A program made the position numbers and the translations under genes. The notes below the pieces were generated by a model. It worked only from the letters and a program-made list of their open reading frames with translations. It was not told the origin of the DNA and searched no databases. 64,000 bases of DNA. Source: Sphingopyxis sp. DBS4. Its GTDB lineage: Bacteria; Pseudomonadota; Alphaproteobacteria; Sphingomonadales; Sphingomonadaceae. This document shows, piece by piece, positions 20,795 to 30,177 of this stretch; position 1 is the stretch's first letter; each line of letters opens with the position of its first letter. The stretch is from NCBI RefSeq assembly GCF_024628865.1, contig NZ_CP102384.1, forward strand, positions 3,483,001-3,547,000, written 5' to 3'.

Positions 20795-22609
20795 TCAGAA
20801 TTCGCCAGGCGGATAGTCGGGATAATGATCGAGGACGGGGCCCAGCGCCGCAGCGAGCGGGTCCAGAAAAGGACGGTAGCTGTGCCAGCGCTCGATGCCT
20901 TCGCGATTGATCGGCGAGCGCACCTGCTCCGAACTCGGCGTGTAGACGGCGCGGTCGTTCTCGAAAAAGCGGAGGCAGGCTTCGTCGAAGGGCAGGCCGA
21001 GATAATCGAGCAGCCGCGTGACTTCGGCCTCGGTGTTCTGGACCAGATTTTCATAGGTCAGATGATGGATATAGCCCGGCAGCACCGCGTCGAAATGCGC
21101 CATCTGCCGCAGATAGGTCGTATAGAAATGCCCTATATGCGCAAGATCGTATGAGAAATTGATGCCCCAGTTGAAATGCTGCGAGAAATTGGCGAACCCG
21201 CATCCCATCGGATGCCGCCGGACGTCGATGATTTTGGCGTTCGGCAGGATGGTCCGGATCAGCCCCAGAAAGACCCAGTTGCTCGGCATCTTGTCGGTGA
21301 AGAAGGGACGGTCGCTATGGCGAAAGCGGCGCGTCGCCTCGACATAATGATCGCCGAGTTCGCGGACCTTGTCGCGTGAGAGCGAAGGCAGCGTATCGAG
21401 CCACCCGCCCGTTCCGCCGTTCGGCGCGCAAGCGAGCGCGATCCGCTCGATGTCGTGGAGTTCCTCGGTCCCCTCGATCAGCGGGTGGCTGGCGAGAATC
21501 TGTTCGACGAGGGTGGAGCCCGACCGCGGCAGGCTGACGATGAAGATCGGATCGCGCGCCGCGCTTCCCCAGTCGCGGCGCTCGGCAAAATAATCCGCGG
21601 TGCAGGTCCGGCGGCTTTTGGCGATATGGCCGGTCACGCTCGCAGGATCATAGGGAACCTGCTCGAGGCGCTGCCGCGCCCCCTCGCTATAGGCCGCGAA
21701 AGCCCCGGCGAAATCGCGATTGTCGTCCAGCGCCTTGCCCAACGCGAAGGCGAGGTGGATGCGATCGTCGGCCGCCAGATCGGTGCGCTCGAACGCGCGG
21801 CGCAGTCCCTCCACATCGGCCTCGCCGAAGCGCACCGTCTTGAGATTGGCGAGCCCCCACCAGGCCTGCGCATTCGCCGGATCGATGCCGAGCGCGGTGC
21901 GATAGGCCTGCACCGCGTCGTCCTGCCGGCCGACCGTCTTGAGCATGAAGGCGTGGTTGGCCCAGCCGCGCGCGTCCTCGGGGCATTGCGCGTGCAGTTC
22001 CAGAAAGGCGGCGTCGGCTTCATCGAAGCGCCGCAACTGGACGAGGATGGCCGCACGTAGCGACAGCGCCTGCAAATGGTCGGCTTTCCGCGCGAGCAAC
22101 TCGTCCAGCAGGAAGAGAGCGTCCGGATAACGGCCCGAATCGCGACAATGCTTTGCCAGCGCGAGCCAGGGCTCCAGATAGCCCGGCGCGAGCAGCGTCG
22201 CCCGGCGGAAGAGATTCTCCGCTTCCTGTTTCGCATCGCAGCGCGCGGCGATTTCGCCAAGCATCAGCGCCGCTGCCGGATCCTTCGGATCCTGGCGGAG
22301 ATGCTGACGGATCAGGACTTCGGCTTTCTCCAGCTCGCCGGCCAGAAACGCCTCCTGCGCCGCGGCAAAACCGGGACGCGCTATGCCGACGGCAATGGCT
22401 TCGCGCTCGACCTGGTCGGCGCCGGGGTGGTTCCCCTGACGGCGCATGACATGGGCCAGCGCGCGCCGCGCAGGCAGGAAATCGGGATCGCTGGCGAGGA
22501 TCGATTCGACGCCGCGCAGCGCCTGGGCGGGATCGCGGTCGAGGAACGCCATCGCGCGATCGAGGCGCCCGTTCAGGCCGCTGTCGTCATCCCTTCCGGC
22601 GGAAGCCAT
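20795..22609 (-). CDS. TPR-sulfotransferase fusion protein (unit 2)
   Basis: The protein has 604 residues: N-terminal TPR units (about 15-300) and a C-terminal sulfotransferase with VSLPRSGSTLVEQILASHP at about residues 357-375 (PAPS 5' loop) and RRHPMGCGFANFSQHF (3' loop region). The EELHDIERIA stretch after the first loop resembles tyrosylprotein-sulfotransferase-like bacterial proteins. ATG 22609 follows GAAGGGA. It differs clearly in sequence from the unit 1 protein, so the two units are not a recent duplication. It follows TBDR unit 2 after a terminator and precedes TBDR unit 1. No hydroxylase genes accompany this copy. Confidence 0.87.
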   Translation of the reverse strand: MASAGRDDDSGLNGRLDRAMAFLDRDPAQALRGVESILASDPDFLPARRALAHVMRRQGNHPGADQVEREAIAVGIARPGFAAAQEAFLAGELEKAEVLIRQHLRQDPKDPAAALMLGEIAARCDAKQEAENLFRRATLLAPGYLEPWLALAKHCRDSGRYPDALFLLDELLARKADHLQALSLRAAILVQLRRFDEADAAFLELHAQCPEDARGWANHAFMLKTVGRQDDAVQAYRTALGIDPANAQAWWGLANLKTVRFGEADVEGLRRAFERTDLAADDRIHLAFALGKALDDNRDFAGAFAAYSEGARQRLEQVPYDPASVTGHIAKSRRTCTADYFAERRDWGSAARDPIFIVSLPRSGSTLVEQILASHPLIEGTEELHDIERIALACAPNGGTGGWLDTLPSLSRDKVRELGDHYVEATRRFRHSDRPFFTDKMPSNWVFLGLIRTILPNAKIIDVRRHPMGCGFANFSQHFNWGINFSYDLAHIGHFYTTYLRQMAHFDAVLPGYIHHLTYENLVQNTEAEVTRLLDYLGLPFDEACLRFFENDRAVYTPSSEQVRSPINREGIERWHSYRPFLDPLAAALGPVLDHYPDYPPGEF

Positions 22610-22688
22610 CGTTCATTTCCCTTCACGGATCCCGCCGGATGACCGGCAGGCAGCCTAGCCTTGAGCAAGAAGCGCCGGGCAATCCAAC

Positions 22689-22719
22689 AAAAAGGGGTGG
22701 GACAATCAAGCCCCACCCC
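22689..22719 (-). terminator. Intrinsic terminator after TBDR unit 2
   Basis: On the minus strand GGGGTGGG, a 10-nt loop and CCCACCCC are followed by TTTTTG. A second hairpin, GCGGGTGCGGCTTCGCACCCG-like, overlaps the receptor's 3' edge (about 22750-22777). The position between receptor stop (22778) and sulfotransferase start (22609) mirrors that in unit 1. Confidence 0.88.
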
Positions 22720-22777
22720 GATTCGAAAGATATGCCGCTTCAGCGGACGGGACGGGTGCGAAGCCGCACCCGCCGCA

Positions 22778-25700
22778 TCACTTGAACGTGCGCGTCACGT
22801 TCAGGAACAGCGAGCGACCGATCAGGTCATAGTTGCTCGAGTTGAAGCGGTTGCCGACGCGCGTGAACTGGCACGCCGAAACCGGGCAGGAGGAAATGAT
22901 CGGCGGCTTGGCATTGAACAGATTGTTCACACCGAAGGTCACCTGACCGATGTCCTCGAGCTTCCACTGGACCGAAAGACCATGTTCCCAATAGGTTTCG
23001 GCGACCAGATCGTAATCCACCGTGCCGAGGAACGGCGCGGGCGGCGTACCATCGGCGAAAGCCGACGAATCCTGCTTGCCGACATATTTCACGCCATAGC
23101 GCATGGTGACCTTGTCGCCGGGGAAGGTATAGCGCAGGTCGAGATTTCCGACCCACTTCGGCCCGGCGCCGAAGCCCTGGACGCCCAGCGTGCCGTTATA
23201 ATCCTGCTTCGCATCGGTCGCGAACAGCTGATAATATTGATGGATGTTGCGCGTCGCCGTGGCGGTCGCCACGAACCGGCCGCCCGCGACCGGAGCCTCG
23301 AAGCGCAGATCGAAGTCGATGCCCTCGGCCGCCTGCTGCGAGACGTTCAGATACGGGTTGAGGAACGAATCGAGGGTTCCCTGCTGCGGGTCGCCGGCGG
23401 GGCGACGCGGATCGATCAGCGCGCAATATTCATTGTTCGGGAAATCCTCCGCTTCGTAGCAGCGCTGGAGGATCAGCGAACCGAGGGTCGTGACCTCGCC
23501 CTTCACCTTCACGTTCCAATAGTCGATCGCCAGCGAGGCGTTGACCGGTCCGCGCGGGCTGGTCAGCACGACCCCGAAGCCGTAAGAGCGCGACTTTTCG
23601 GCCTTCAGCAAGCCCGCGCCACCGCGCGTCGTGACCATCGGGCCGGCCGTCGCGATATAGTTGACAGCTCCATCCGGGCCGAGGATCGGGTTCAGCACTG
23701 CAAAACAATTGTCATAGACCGTATCGCCCGGCGAATAGCCGGCACCGAAGCCCGAGCAGGGATCCGCATTGGGACCATAGAAACCGGTCTGGTCGGCGAC
23801 GAACTGCTCATAGAGGTTCGGCGCGCGGAACGACGTGCCGTAGTTGCCGCGGAACCGGATGATGTCGTTGGGCGCCCACTGTCCGTTGAAATGGTAGGTG
23901 AAGTCCGAACCATAGGATTTATAGTGGGTATAGCGGCCCGACACATCGAGTTCGAGCAGGCGCGCGAACGGTATGTTGCTCAGCAACGGAATGTTGAGCT
24001 CGCCATAGACCTCGTCGACCGTGTCGGAGCCCTTGGTGATCTGCGCCGAGCTGTAGTTGTAGAGGTTCGCTGCCTGCGCATCGAGCGACGGCGTGTCGAC
24101 CAGCTTGTCGCGGCGATGCTCGAAACCGATCGCCGCGCGGACCATGCCGCCGGGGATCTCGAACAGCGAGCCGTCGAGGTTCAGCGTGAAGGTCGTCTGG
24201 TCGAACTTGGTGTGGCCGACGTCCGGCTGATAGAGATAATTATAGACGTTCGCCGGAATATTGCCGTCGCGCAGGATGCTGAGGTCGTACATGTTGAACG
24301 GAACGCAGCTCGCGCCCGCGATCAGATTGCCGCTGCCATCGACGTTCGATGCGCAGGTATAGGCGTTGCCCGCGCCCGCCTGATAGGCGGTGGCGCGCGT
24401 GATCAGCTCTTCCGGCGTGCCGGCAGGAGCGAGCACGGTCTGCAGCGCGTTGCTCAGGCGTTCCGGAGTGGTCTGCGTCGTCGAATAGCGCGACTTGGTG
24501 TGCGAATATTGGAAATTGCCGTCATAGCGCCAGTCGCCGATCCCCAGATTGCCGCGCAGGCCGCCGTTCCAGCGAAGGAAATCGACGCGCTGGCTGCTGC
24601 TGCGCTGGGTCTGCGGGACGATGAAGGGCGTGTAATAGTTGATGCCCTGGCTCGACAGCGCAGTCGGGAAGAAGGGGCTCGTCGGATAGCCGTAATCCGA
24701 GAGCGGCGTCCCGGCATAGCTGCCGCCATAGATTTCGATATTGGGGCTGAGCTGACTCGGATCGATGCTGATCTGCCCCGTGAAATCCTGGTGCGATTCG
24801 CGGCGGGTGAACAGCGCCTCGGTATAGATTTCCGCATCGCCCAGCGCGTCGAGCTCATAAGCGCCGTTGAGATAGCCCGTATAGGTGCGGACCGGCGAAA
24901 TGATGTGATCCTTGAGCTGCGCCGAGCTGGGAGCGCCGCGGAAGATGCCGTTGACGATCTCGCTATTGCCGTTCTCGTCATAGCGGATGCGGCCCTGCTC
25001 GCCATTGGCGAACTTGAAGTAGATGCCATAGCCGCTGGCGATGCCCGAACCGCCGTTGGTCGTGTAGGGGAAGCACATCAGCTGGCCGGTCGACGGATCG
25101 ACGGCGCCGACTTCCGCGCCCGTGGCGGGGTCGAAATAAAGGTCGCGCGGGCAGCTGTAGATGCCGCGATCGCCGACGCGCATGCCCGTCTGTTCGCGAT
25201 ATTCGAACGACGCGGTGATATGGCCGCGATCGAAGACCTTGCCGGCCACGACCGAGGCGCGATAGTTGCGGCCGCCGCCGCCATGCTCGATCGGCTGGTC
25301 GGTGAAGACGTCGAAGGTCAGGCCTTCAACCTTCGGGTCGGTGATGACGTTGACGACGCCCGCGATCGCGTCCGAACCATAGACCGACGAGGCGCCTTCG
25401 CGCAGCACTTCGATGCGCTGGATCACGCCGGTCGGCAGGACGTTGAGGTCCGCCGCGACGAGCTGCGGGCCAACGCCGGCCGGCGCGAGGCGGCGGCCGT
25501 TGAGAAGGACGAGCGTACGCGACGAGGACAGGCCGCGCAGGCCGACCGTGCTGGCCGCCGGGCCGCCTTCCGAAACGAAGCCGAGGAACGAGCCGTTGAT
25601 CTGCGACGTGCCCGAGGTGATGCTCGAGCTCTGCAGGACGTCCGCGGTCGAGCGCGAGCCCGCCAGGACCGAATCGCCACGCGTGATCACATTGACCTGA

Positions 25701-25900
25701 TTCGCCGTTTCGAAATTGTCGCGGCGAACGCGCGAACCGGTGACGATGATCGTGTCGCCGTCCGACGACGACGCGGTGTCGCTCGTGATCGTGCTATCGG
25801 CGTCGCTCTGCGCGAAAGCCACCGACGACGTCAGTGCGATGCACAAGGCGATCGGTGCGGCAGCGGCCCTCAAAACGGCTTGGGTAGAGTTTATTTTCAC
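22778..25900 (-). CDS. TonB-dependent outer-membrane receptor (unit 2)
   Basis: The 1040-residue protein starts at GTG 25900 with CAGGGGA upstream, as the unit 1 receptor also uses GTG. It has a signal peptide (VKINSTQAVLRAAAAPIALCIALTSSVAFA), a TonB-box-like DTIIVTGSRVRRDN (about 49-62), a plug with GLSSSRTLVLLNGRRLAP and EGASSVYGSDAIAGVVNVIT, and a C-terminal barrel ending SLFLNVTRTFK. It would sit in the outer membrane and draw on TonB-ExbBD. The plug and barrel differ widely from unit 1 outside the family motifs, so different ligands are likely. Confidence 0.93.
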   Translation of the reverse strand: MKINSTQAVLRAAAAPIALCIALTSSVAFAQSDADSTITSDTASSSDGDTIIVTGSRVRRDNFETANQVNVITRGDSVLAGSRSTADVLQSSSITSGTSQINGSFLGFVSEGGPAASTVGLRGLSSSRTLVLLNGRRLAPAGVGPQLVAADLNVLPTGVIQRIEVLREGASSVYGSDAIAGVVNVITDPKVEGLTFDVFTDQPIEHGGGGRNYRASVVAGKVFDRGHITASFEYREQTGMRVGDRGIYSCPRDLYFDPATGAEVGAVDPSTGQLMCFPYTTNGGSGIASGYGIYFKFANGEQGRIRYDENGNSEIVNGIFRGAPSSAQLKDHIISPVRTYTGYLNGAYELDALGDAEIYTEALFTRRESHQDFTGQISIDPSQLSPNIEIYGGSYAGTPLSDYGYPTSPFFPTALSSQGINYYTPFIVPQTQRSSSQRVDFLRWNGGLRGNLGIGDWRYDGNFQYSHTKSRYSTTQTTPERLSNALQTVLAPAGTPEELITRATAYQAGAGNAYTCASNVDGSGNLIAGASCVPFNMYDLSILRDGNIPANVYNYLYQPDVGHTKFDQTTFTLNLDGSLFEIPGGMVRAAIGFEHRRDKLVDTPSLDAQAANLYNYSSAQITKGSDTVDEVYGELNIPLLSNIPFARLLELDVSGRYTHYKSYGSDFTYHFNGQWAPNDIIRFRGNYGTSFRAPNLYEQFVADQTGFYGPNADPCSGFGAGYSPGDTVYDNCFAVLNPILGPDGAVNYIATAGPMVTTRGGAGLLKAEKSRSYGFGVVLTSPRGPVNASLAIDYWNVKVKGEVTTLGSLILQRCYEAEDFPNNEYCALIDPRRPAGDPQQGTLDSFLNPYLNVSQQAAEGIDFDLRFEAPVAGGRFVATATATRNIHQYYQLFATDAKQDYNGTLGVQGFGAGPKWVGNLDLRYTFPGDKVTMRYGVKYVGKQDSSAFADGTPPAPFLGTVDYDLVAETYWEHGLSVQWKLEDIGQVTFGVNNLFNAKPPIISSCPVSACQFTRVGNRFNSSNYDLIGRSLFLNVTRTFK

Positions 25901-26021
25901 GAGCCAGTTCCCCTGAATCTGTTGGCTGAAATCGATCCGGGAACTAGCGCGCACGAGCAGAATCATCGCCCCTACACTTTATTCCCCGGTTAAGCCGGGG
26001 ATGGAGCCTCGCTTCCTGCGG

Positions 26022-26100
26022 GTAAAGGAAAATTGCCGCCATCTCTGCGGTTTCCGGGGTCATTGTGACGAATTTGCAACAGCTTTGAGAAAAGGCGAAA
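26022..26100 (-). promoter_or_regulatory. Conserved TBDR upstream element, copy 2
   Basis: This is a gapless counterpart of 20644-20722, including CTGTTGCAAATTCGTCACAAT and the TTTCGCC box exactly 12 nt before it. It begins about 122 nt upstream of the receptor GTG. The equal spacing in both copies argues for protein or RNA-polymerase binding rather than chance. Confidence 0.7.
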
Positions 26101-26134
26101 CGCAATAACCTTGCGCACTCCGATTACGACATTT

Positions 26135-26150
26135 TGTTTCACGCGAAACG
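26135..26150. promoter_or_regulatory. parS-like 16-mer (candidate ParB site)
   Basis: TGTTTCACGCGAAACG differs from the widely conserved parS consensus TGTTTCACGTGAAACA at two positions (centre and last base). It lies between the M23 lipoprotein 3' end and TBDR unit 2. No parAB genes are in the window, so this may be a degenerate or chance site. Confidence 0.3.
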
Positions 26151-26174
26151 AGTTTGCGCCGGTGACGGCAGCGC

Positions 26175-27098
26175 TTAATTGCCCATCGACCCCGCAAGCT
26201 TGCCGGGGTCGAGACGCGCGTCGCGCCATTTGAGTCCCCAATGGAGGTGCGGTCCCGTCGCCCGCCCCGTCCGCCCGACAAGTCCGAGCGGCTGGCCCTG
26301 CGTCACCCGGTCGCCGACCTTCACGTCGAGCCGCTGGCAATGGAGGAAAGCGCTCGACAGCCCCATGCCGTGGTCGACGATCAGCAGATTGCCCTCGAGC
26401 GTGAAGGGCGCCGCCGCCGCGAGCGTCACCACCCCGTCGGCGGGCGCGAAGAAAGGCGTTCCCGCGGGCACCGCGACATCGGTGCCGCTGTGATAGCTGC
26501 CGGGCTTGCCCTGATAGACGCGCTGCGATCCGAAGAAGCCCGAAAAGCGCCCGGTCACCGGCCAACGGAATTTTTGCCGCCAGCCGTTCGATTCGACCGG
26601 CGTCGCACGCGCCGCGGCGATCTGGGCGAGCTCAGCCGGGCGCCGCCGCGCGAACTCGGCGTCGCTCGACGCGCTGCCGCGATACGGCGCGTTGATATGC
26701 TCGATCCGCCAGCTTCCCGCGGCGACCGTCAGCACCCGCTCGACCCGCTGCCCCGACGCGAGCGTCGCGACGAGCAGCGCCGAGGGGCCGGCGTCGCGAT
26801 CGAAGGCGATCAGGAAGCTCTCGTCGGACGCCAGCGGCACGCCCTGGCCGTCGAGCGTCAGCGTCCGCGTCCCGCCCGGCGCCTGCCCCAGCATCACCGC
26901 GCCCTGTTCGGGCGTCCCGCGCAGCAGGAAATCGGCGCGCACCGGCGGCGCGGCTGGTGGCGGCAACGGCGGTCCGGGGTCGGTGAAGGGCGAAGGCGCG
27001 GGCTTCGCCGGCGCGTCCGAAGCCGGCACGCATCCCGCGGCGACCGTCAGCAGCGCCAATGCCGCCAGCAGGTGCGGCGCCCGCATCGACCGCGTCAC
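26175..27098 (-). CDS. M23 family peptidase, outer-membrane/periplasmic lipoprotein
   Basis: The 307-residue protein has a lipoprotein signal (RAPHLLAALALLTVAAGC, lipobox VAAGC), a proline-rich linker, a beta-rich central region and a C-terminal LytM/M23 domain. Zinc ligands are visible: His203 and Asp207 in YHSGTDVAVPAG, and HLHW with His284/His286. Active M23 enzymes cut peptide cross-links in peptidoglycan. The start is probably GTG 27098, overlapping the TGA of the DUF2093 gene; ATG 27086 is an alternative. Both are preceded by weak AAGG. Confidence 0.88.
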   Translation of the reverse strand: MTRSMRAPHLLAALALLTVAAGCVPASDAPAKPAPSPFTDPGPPLPPPAAPPVRADFLLRGTPEQGAVMLGQAPGGTRTLTLDGQGVPLASDESFLIAFDRDAGPSALLVATLASGQRVERVLTVAAGSWRIEHINAPYRGSASSDAEFARRRPAELAQIAAARATPVESNGWRQKFRWPVTGRFSGFFGSQRVYQGKPGSYHSGTDVAVPAGTPFFAPADGVVTLAAAAPFTLEGNLLIVDHGMGLSSAFLHCQRLDVKVGDRVTQGQPLGLVGRTGRATGPHLHWGLKWRDARLDPGKLAGSMGN

Positions 27099-27301
27099 GC
27101 CTTGCTGTCGAGCGCGGCCTGCACCGAAAGCGCGGCGGTCGCATAGGGCTCCTGCCGTGCGACCGACCAATAGCGAAGCTCGTCGAGCCCGATCGGCACC
27201 CCGGTCACCGCGCACAGCACATGGTCGCCCGGCGACAGCACGCGAAAGCCGTTGGGGCCATAGTGCAGGCGGGCGAGGCGGTTGCGGCTGGCGATCAGCA
27301 T
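27095..27301 (-). CDS. DUF2093 family small protein
   Basis: This 68-residue protein, MLIASRNRLARLHYGPNGF then VLSPGDHVLCAVTGVPI and LDELRYWSVARQEPY, matches the DUF2093 family of alphaproteobacteria. It has no signal peptide and function is unknown. Its stop overlaps the start of the M23 lipoprotein gene (GTGA), so the two are translationally coupled. Confidence 0.85.
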   Translation of the reverse strand: MLIASRNRLARLHYGPNGFRVLSPGDHVLCAVTGVPIGLDELRYWSVARQEPYATAALSVQAALDSKA

Positions 27302-27388
27302 GATTCAAAATCCGTTGCGAGAGAGACTATCGTCCCGACTATAGCAGCCGGGCGGCCGCGGACCACCCCTGCCGTCACAACACGCCGG

Positions 27389-28786
27389 TCAGAACAGCTC
27401 GCCCTGCCCCCGGCCCGGCGCCGGTGGCGCCTTGCGCGTGGGGCGCTGCGCGGGCGGCGGCGCGTCGCCATCGACGACCTCGGCGGGCACGTCGCCGTCG
27501 GCGAACTGCAGCCGCAGATGCCCCGCGGCGCGCGCCTTGGCCGCGCTCGTCACGATCGCCCCGCCGGCATCGCGCACCATCGCATAGCCGCGCGACAAGA
27601 GCGCACGCGGGTCGAGCGAGGCGAACAACCGTTCGAGCCCCTCCAGCCGCGCGCGATCGCGGTCGAGCCTTCGTGCGAGCAGCGACGGCCGCAGCGCCCC
27701 CGACCGCGACGCCAGCCGCTCGGCGACCACCGCGAGCCGGTGCCGCTGCGCGCGGTCGATTCGCCCCTGCGCGTCGTCGAGCCGCTGGCGCTGCGGCGCA
27801 TAGAGCGCTTCGCGCTTCGGCAGGTGCCGCGCCAGCGCGACCAGCCGCTCACGCGCGAGCGCGGCATGGCGGCTCGCCGCGCCGATCATCCGCCCGCCAC
27901 GCGCCGCCAGCTCGGCGGCAAGCTCCGCGCGCACCGGCACCGCCAGCTCGGCGGCGGCGGTCGGCGTCGGCGCGCGCACGTCGGCGACATAGTCGGCGAG
28001 CGTCACGTCGGTCTCGTGCCCCACCGCGCTGATCGTCGGGATGCGGCAGTCGGCGATCGCGCGCACGACGACCTCTTCGTTGAACGCCCACAGATCCTCG
28101 ATCGACCCGCCGCCGCGCGCGACGATGACCAGATCAGGACGCGGCACCGGCCCGCCGGGCGCGAGCGCATCGAAGCCGCGCACCGCCTTCGCGACCTGCG
28201 CCGCCGCGCCTTCGCCCTGCACCAGCACTGGCCAGACGATCACATGCGTCGGAAAGCGATCGGCGAGGCGGTGGAGAATGTCGCGGATCACCGCCCCGGT
28301 CGGCGAGGTGACGACGCCGATGATCCGCGGCAGGCGCGGCAGCGGCTGCTTGCGCTCGCGGTCGAACAGCCCCTCGCCGCCGAGCCGCGCCTTCAATTTC
28401 TCGAAGAGCAGCATCAGCGCGCCCTCGCCCGCGACTTCGAGGCTGTCGACGACGAGCTGATATTTGGAGCGCCCGGGGTAAGTGGTGAGCTTCCCGGTCG
28501 CGATCACCTCGATCCCGTCCTCGGGCCGGAAAGCGAGACGCCCCGCCTGCCCCTTCCACATCACCATGTCGATCAGGGCATTGTCGTCCTTGAGCGCCGC
28601 ATAGAAATGCCCCGACGCCGCACGCTTCGCGCCTGACAGCTCGCCGCGCACGCGAACCCGCGAAAAGCCGTCCTCGACCGTGCGCTTGATCGCCGCCGAC
28701 AATTGGCTCACCGACAGCGCGGGAGCATTGTCCCCCGGTGCGGCCTCGGCTAACAGCCGCGCTTCACTCTCGTCGCCGGACGCCAT
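27389..28786 (-). CDS. xseA: Exodeoxyribonuclease VII large subunit
   Basis: The 465-residue protein has an N-terminal OB fold ([27 protein letters not shown]) and the catalytic Exonuc_VII_L domain with [16 protein letters not shown] and [16 protein letters not shown], then a long arginine/alanine-rich helical region and a proline-rich tail. With XseB it degrades single-stranded DNA to oligonucleotides. ATG 28786 is taken by comparison with the family; ATG 28807 has a better AGGA box but would overlap the purD start codon. The divergent purD begins only 19 nt away, so promoters of both must lie in each other's 5' regions. Confidence 0.95.
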   Translation of the reverse strand: MASGDESEARLLAEAAPGDNAPALSVSQLSAAIKRTVEDGFSRVRVRGELSGAKRAASGHFYAALKDDNALIDMVMWKGQAGRLAFRPEDGIEVIATGKLTTYPGRSKYQLVVDSLEVAGEGALMLLFEKLKARLGGEGLFDRERKQPLPRLPRIIGVVTSPTGAVIRDILHRLADRFPTHVIVWPVLVQGEGAAAQVAKAVRGFDALAPGGPVPRPDLVIVARGGGSIEDLWAFNEEVVVRAIADCRIPTISAVGHETDVTLADYVADVRAPTPTAAAELAVPVRAELAAELAARGGRMIGAASRHAALARERLVALARHLPKREALYAPQRQRLDDAQGRIDRAQRHRLAVVAERLASRSGALRPSLLARRLDRDRARLEGLERLFASLDPRALLSRGYAMVRDAGGAIVTSAAKARAAGHLRLQFADGDVPAEVVDGDAPPPAQRPTRKAPPAPGRGQGELF

Positions 28787-28805
28787 ATCGGGAAAAGGGA
28801 CTGCC

Positions 28806-30083
28806 ATGAATATCCTGCTCATCGGGTCGGGGGGCCGCGAACATGCGCTGAGCTGGCAACTGGCACAATCGCCAAGCTGCGCCAAGCTCTATGCCGCTCC
28901 GGGCAACCCGGGGATCGAGCTCCACGCCGAGTGCGTGCCGATCGCCGCCGATGACCTCGACGGGCTGATCGCCTTTGTCCGCGCCCATGCGATCGACTTC
29001 GTCGTCGTCGGGCCCGAGGCGCCGCTCGTCGCCGGGCTCGCCGACCGGCTGCGTGAGATCGGCGTGCCGGTCTTCGGGCCGGGTGCGGCCGCCGCGCGGC
29101 TCGAAGGATCGAAGGGCTTCACCAAGGACCTCTGCGCGCGCGCCGGCATCCCGACCGCCGCCTATGCCCGCGCTTCCTCGGCCGAGGAAGCGCTCGCGCT
29201 GCTCGACGGCTTTTCGATTCCCGTCGTCATCAAGGCCGACGGCCTCGCCGCGGGCAAGGGCGTGATCATCGCCGAAACGCGCGAAGACGCCGAAGCGGCG
29301 GTCGAGGAGATGTTCGCGGGCGCCTTCGGCGGCGCGGGCGCCGAAGTGGTGATCGAGGAGTATATGACCGGCGAGGAGGCGAGCTTCTTCGCGCTCTCCG
29401 ACGGCACGAACGTCCTCGCCTTCGGCAGCGCGCAGGACCACAAGCGTGTCGGCGACGGCGACACCGGCCCCAACACCGGCGGCATGGGCGCCTACAGCCC
29501 CGCGCCAGTGCTGACCGCCGAACTCGAAGCGCAGGTGATGGACCGCATCGTCCGCCCGACCGTGGCGGCGCTCGCCGCCGAGGGCACGCCTTATGTCGGC
29601 GTCCTCTTCGCCGGGCTGATGCTCACCGATGCGGGACCGAAGCTGATCGAATATAATTGCCGCTTCGGCGACCCCGAATGCCAGGTGCTGATGATGCGCC
29701 TCAAGGGCGATTTCGCCGCGCTGCTCCACGCCGCCGCGACCGGCGCGCTCGCCGATGCCGAGCCGCCGGTCTTTTCGCACGACTATGCGCTGACCGTCGT
29801 CATCGCAGCGAAGGGCTATCCCGGCACCCCCGAAAAGGGCGGCGCGATCCGCCGCATCGCCGATGCCGAGGCGGGCGGCGTGCGCGTCTTCCACGCCGGC
29901 ACCGCGCGCGACGACCGCACGCTGGTCGCGGCGGGCGGCCGCGTCCTGAACGTCACCGCGACGGGCAAGAGCGTCGCCGAGGCGCAGGCGCGCGCCTATG
30001 CCGCGGTCGACAAGCTCGACTTCCCCAGCGGCTTCTGCCGCCGCGACATCGGCTGGCGCGAGGTCGCGCGCGAGACGGAGTAG
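28806..30083 (+). CDS. purD: Phosphoribosylamine-glycine ligase
   Basis: The 425-residue ATP-grasp enzyme makes glycinamide ribonucleotide in purine synthesis. It begins [17 protein letters not shown], the PurD N-domain signature, has the ATP-grasp motifs [14 protein letters not shown] and [14 protein letters not shown], and the family signature [17 protein letters not shown] near the middle, followed by [11 protein letters not shown]. Length is normal. AAAAGGGA precedes ATG 28806. A CGTCAT-type palindrome just past the stop may act as a terminator. Confidence 0.98.
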   Translation: MNILLIGSGGREHALSWQLAQSPSCAKLYAAPGNPGIELHAECVPIAADDLDGLIAFVRAHAIDFVVVGPEAPLVAGLADRLREIGVPVFGPGAAAARLEGSKGFTKDLCARAGIPTAAYARASSAEEALALLDGFSIPVVIKADGLAAGKGVIIAETREDAEAAVEEMFAGAFGGAGAEVVIEEYMTGEEASFFALSDGTNVLAFGSAQDHKRVGDGDTGPNTGGMGAYSPAPVLTAELEAQVMDRIVRPTVAALAAEGTPYVGVLFAGLMLTDAGPKLIEYNCRFGDPECQVLMMRLKGDFAALLHAAATGALADAEPPVFSHDYALTVVIAAKGYPGTPEKGGAIRRIADAEAGGVRVFHAGTARDDRTLVAAGGRVLNVTATGKSVAEAQARAYAAVDKLDFPSGFCRRDIGWREVARETE

Positions 30084-30089
30084 AGCCAG

Positions 30090-30117
30090 CCCGTCATCCC
30101 GGCGAAGGCCGGGATGA
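30090..30117. repeat. Short perfect palindrome downstream of purD
   Basis: CGTCATCCCGGC-GAAG-GCCGGGATGACG has 12-bp perfect arms and begins 6 nt past the purD stop. The same CGTCATYCC pattern occurs at 3694-3908 and 45087-45115. No T run follows, but the stem could pause polymerase or protect the mRNA 3' end. Confidence 0.8.
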
Positions 30118-30177
30118 CGAACGGGTAGACGCCGGCAAAACCCGCGAATAAGCTGATACGAAATCAGGGAGAACGCT

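Noticed and set aside
22661..25993. 1110-codon open frame opposite TBDR unit 2
   Set aside because: It is antisense to a clear receptor with signal peptide and plug motifs, has arginine/alanine-rich low-complexity translation and no family motif. Long antisense frames are expected at this GC content.
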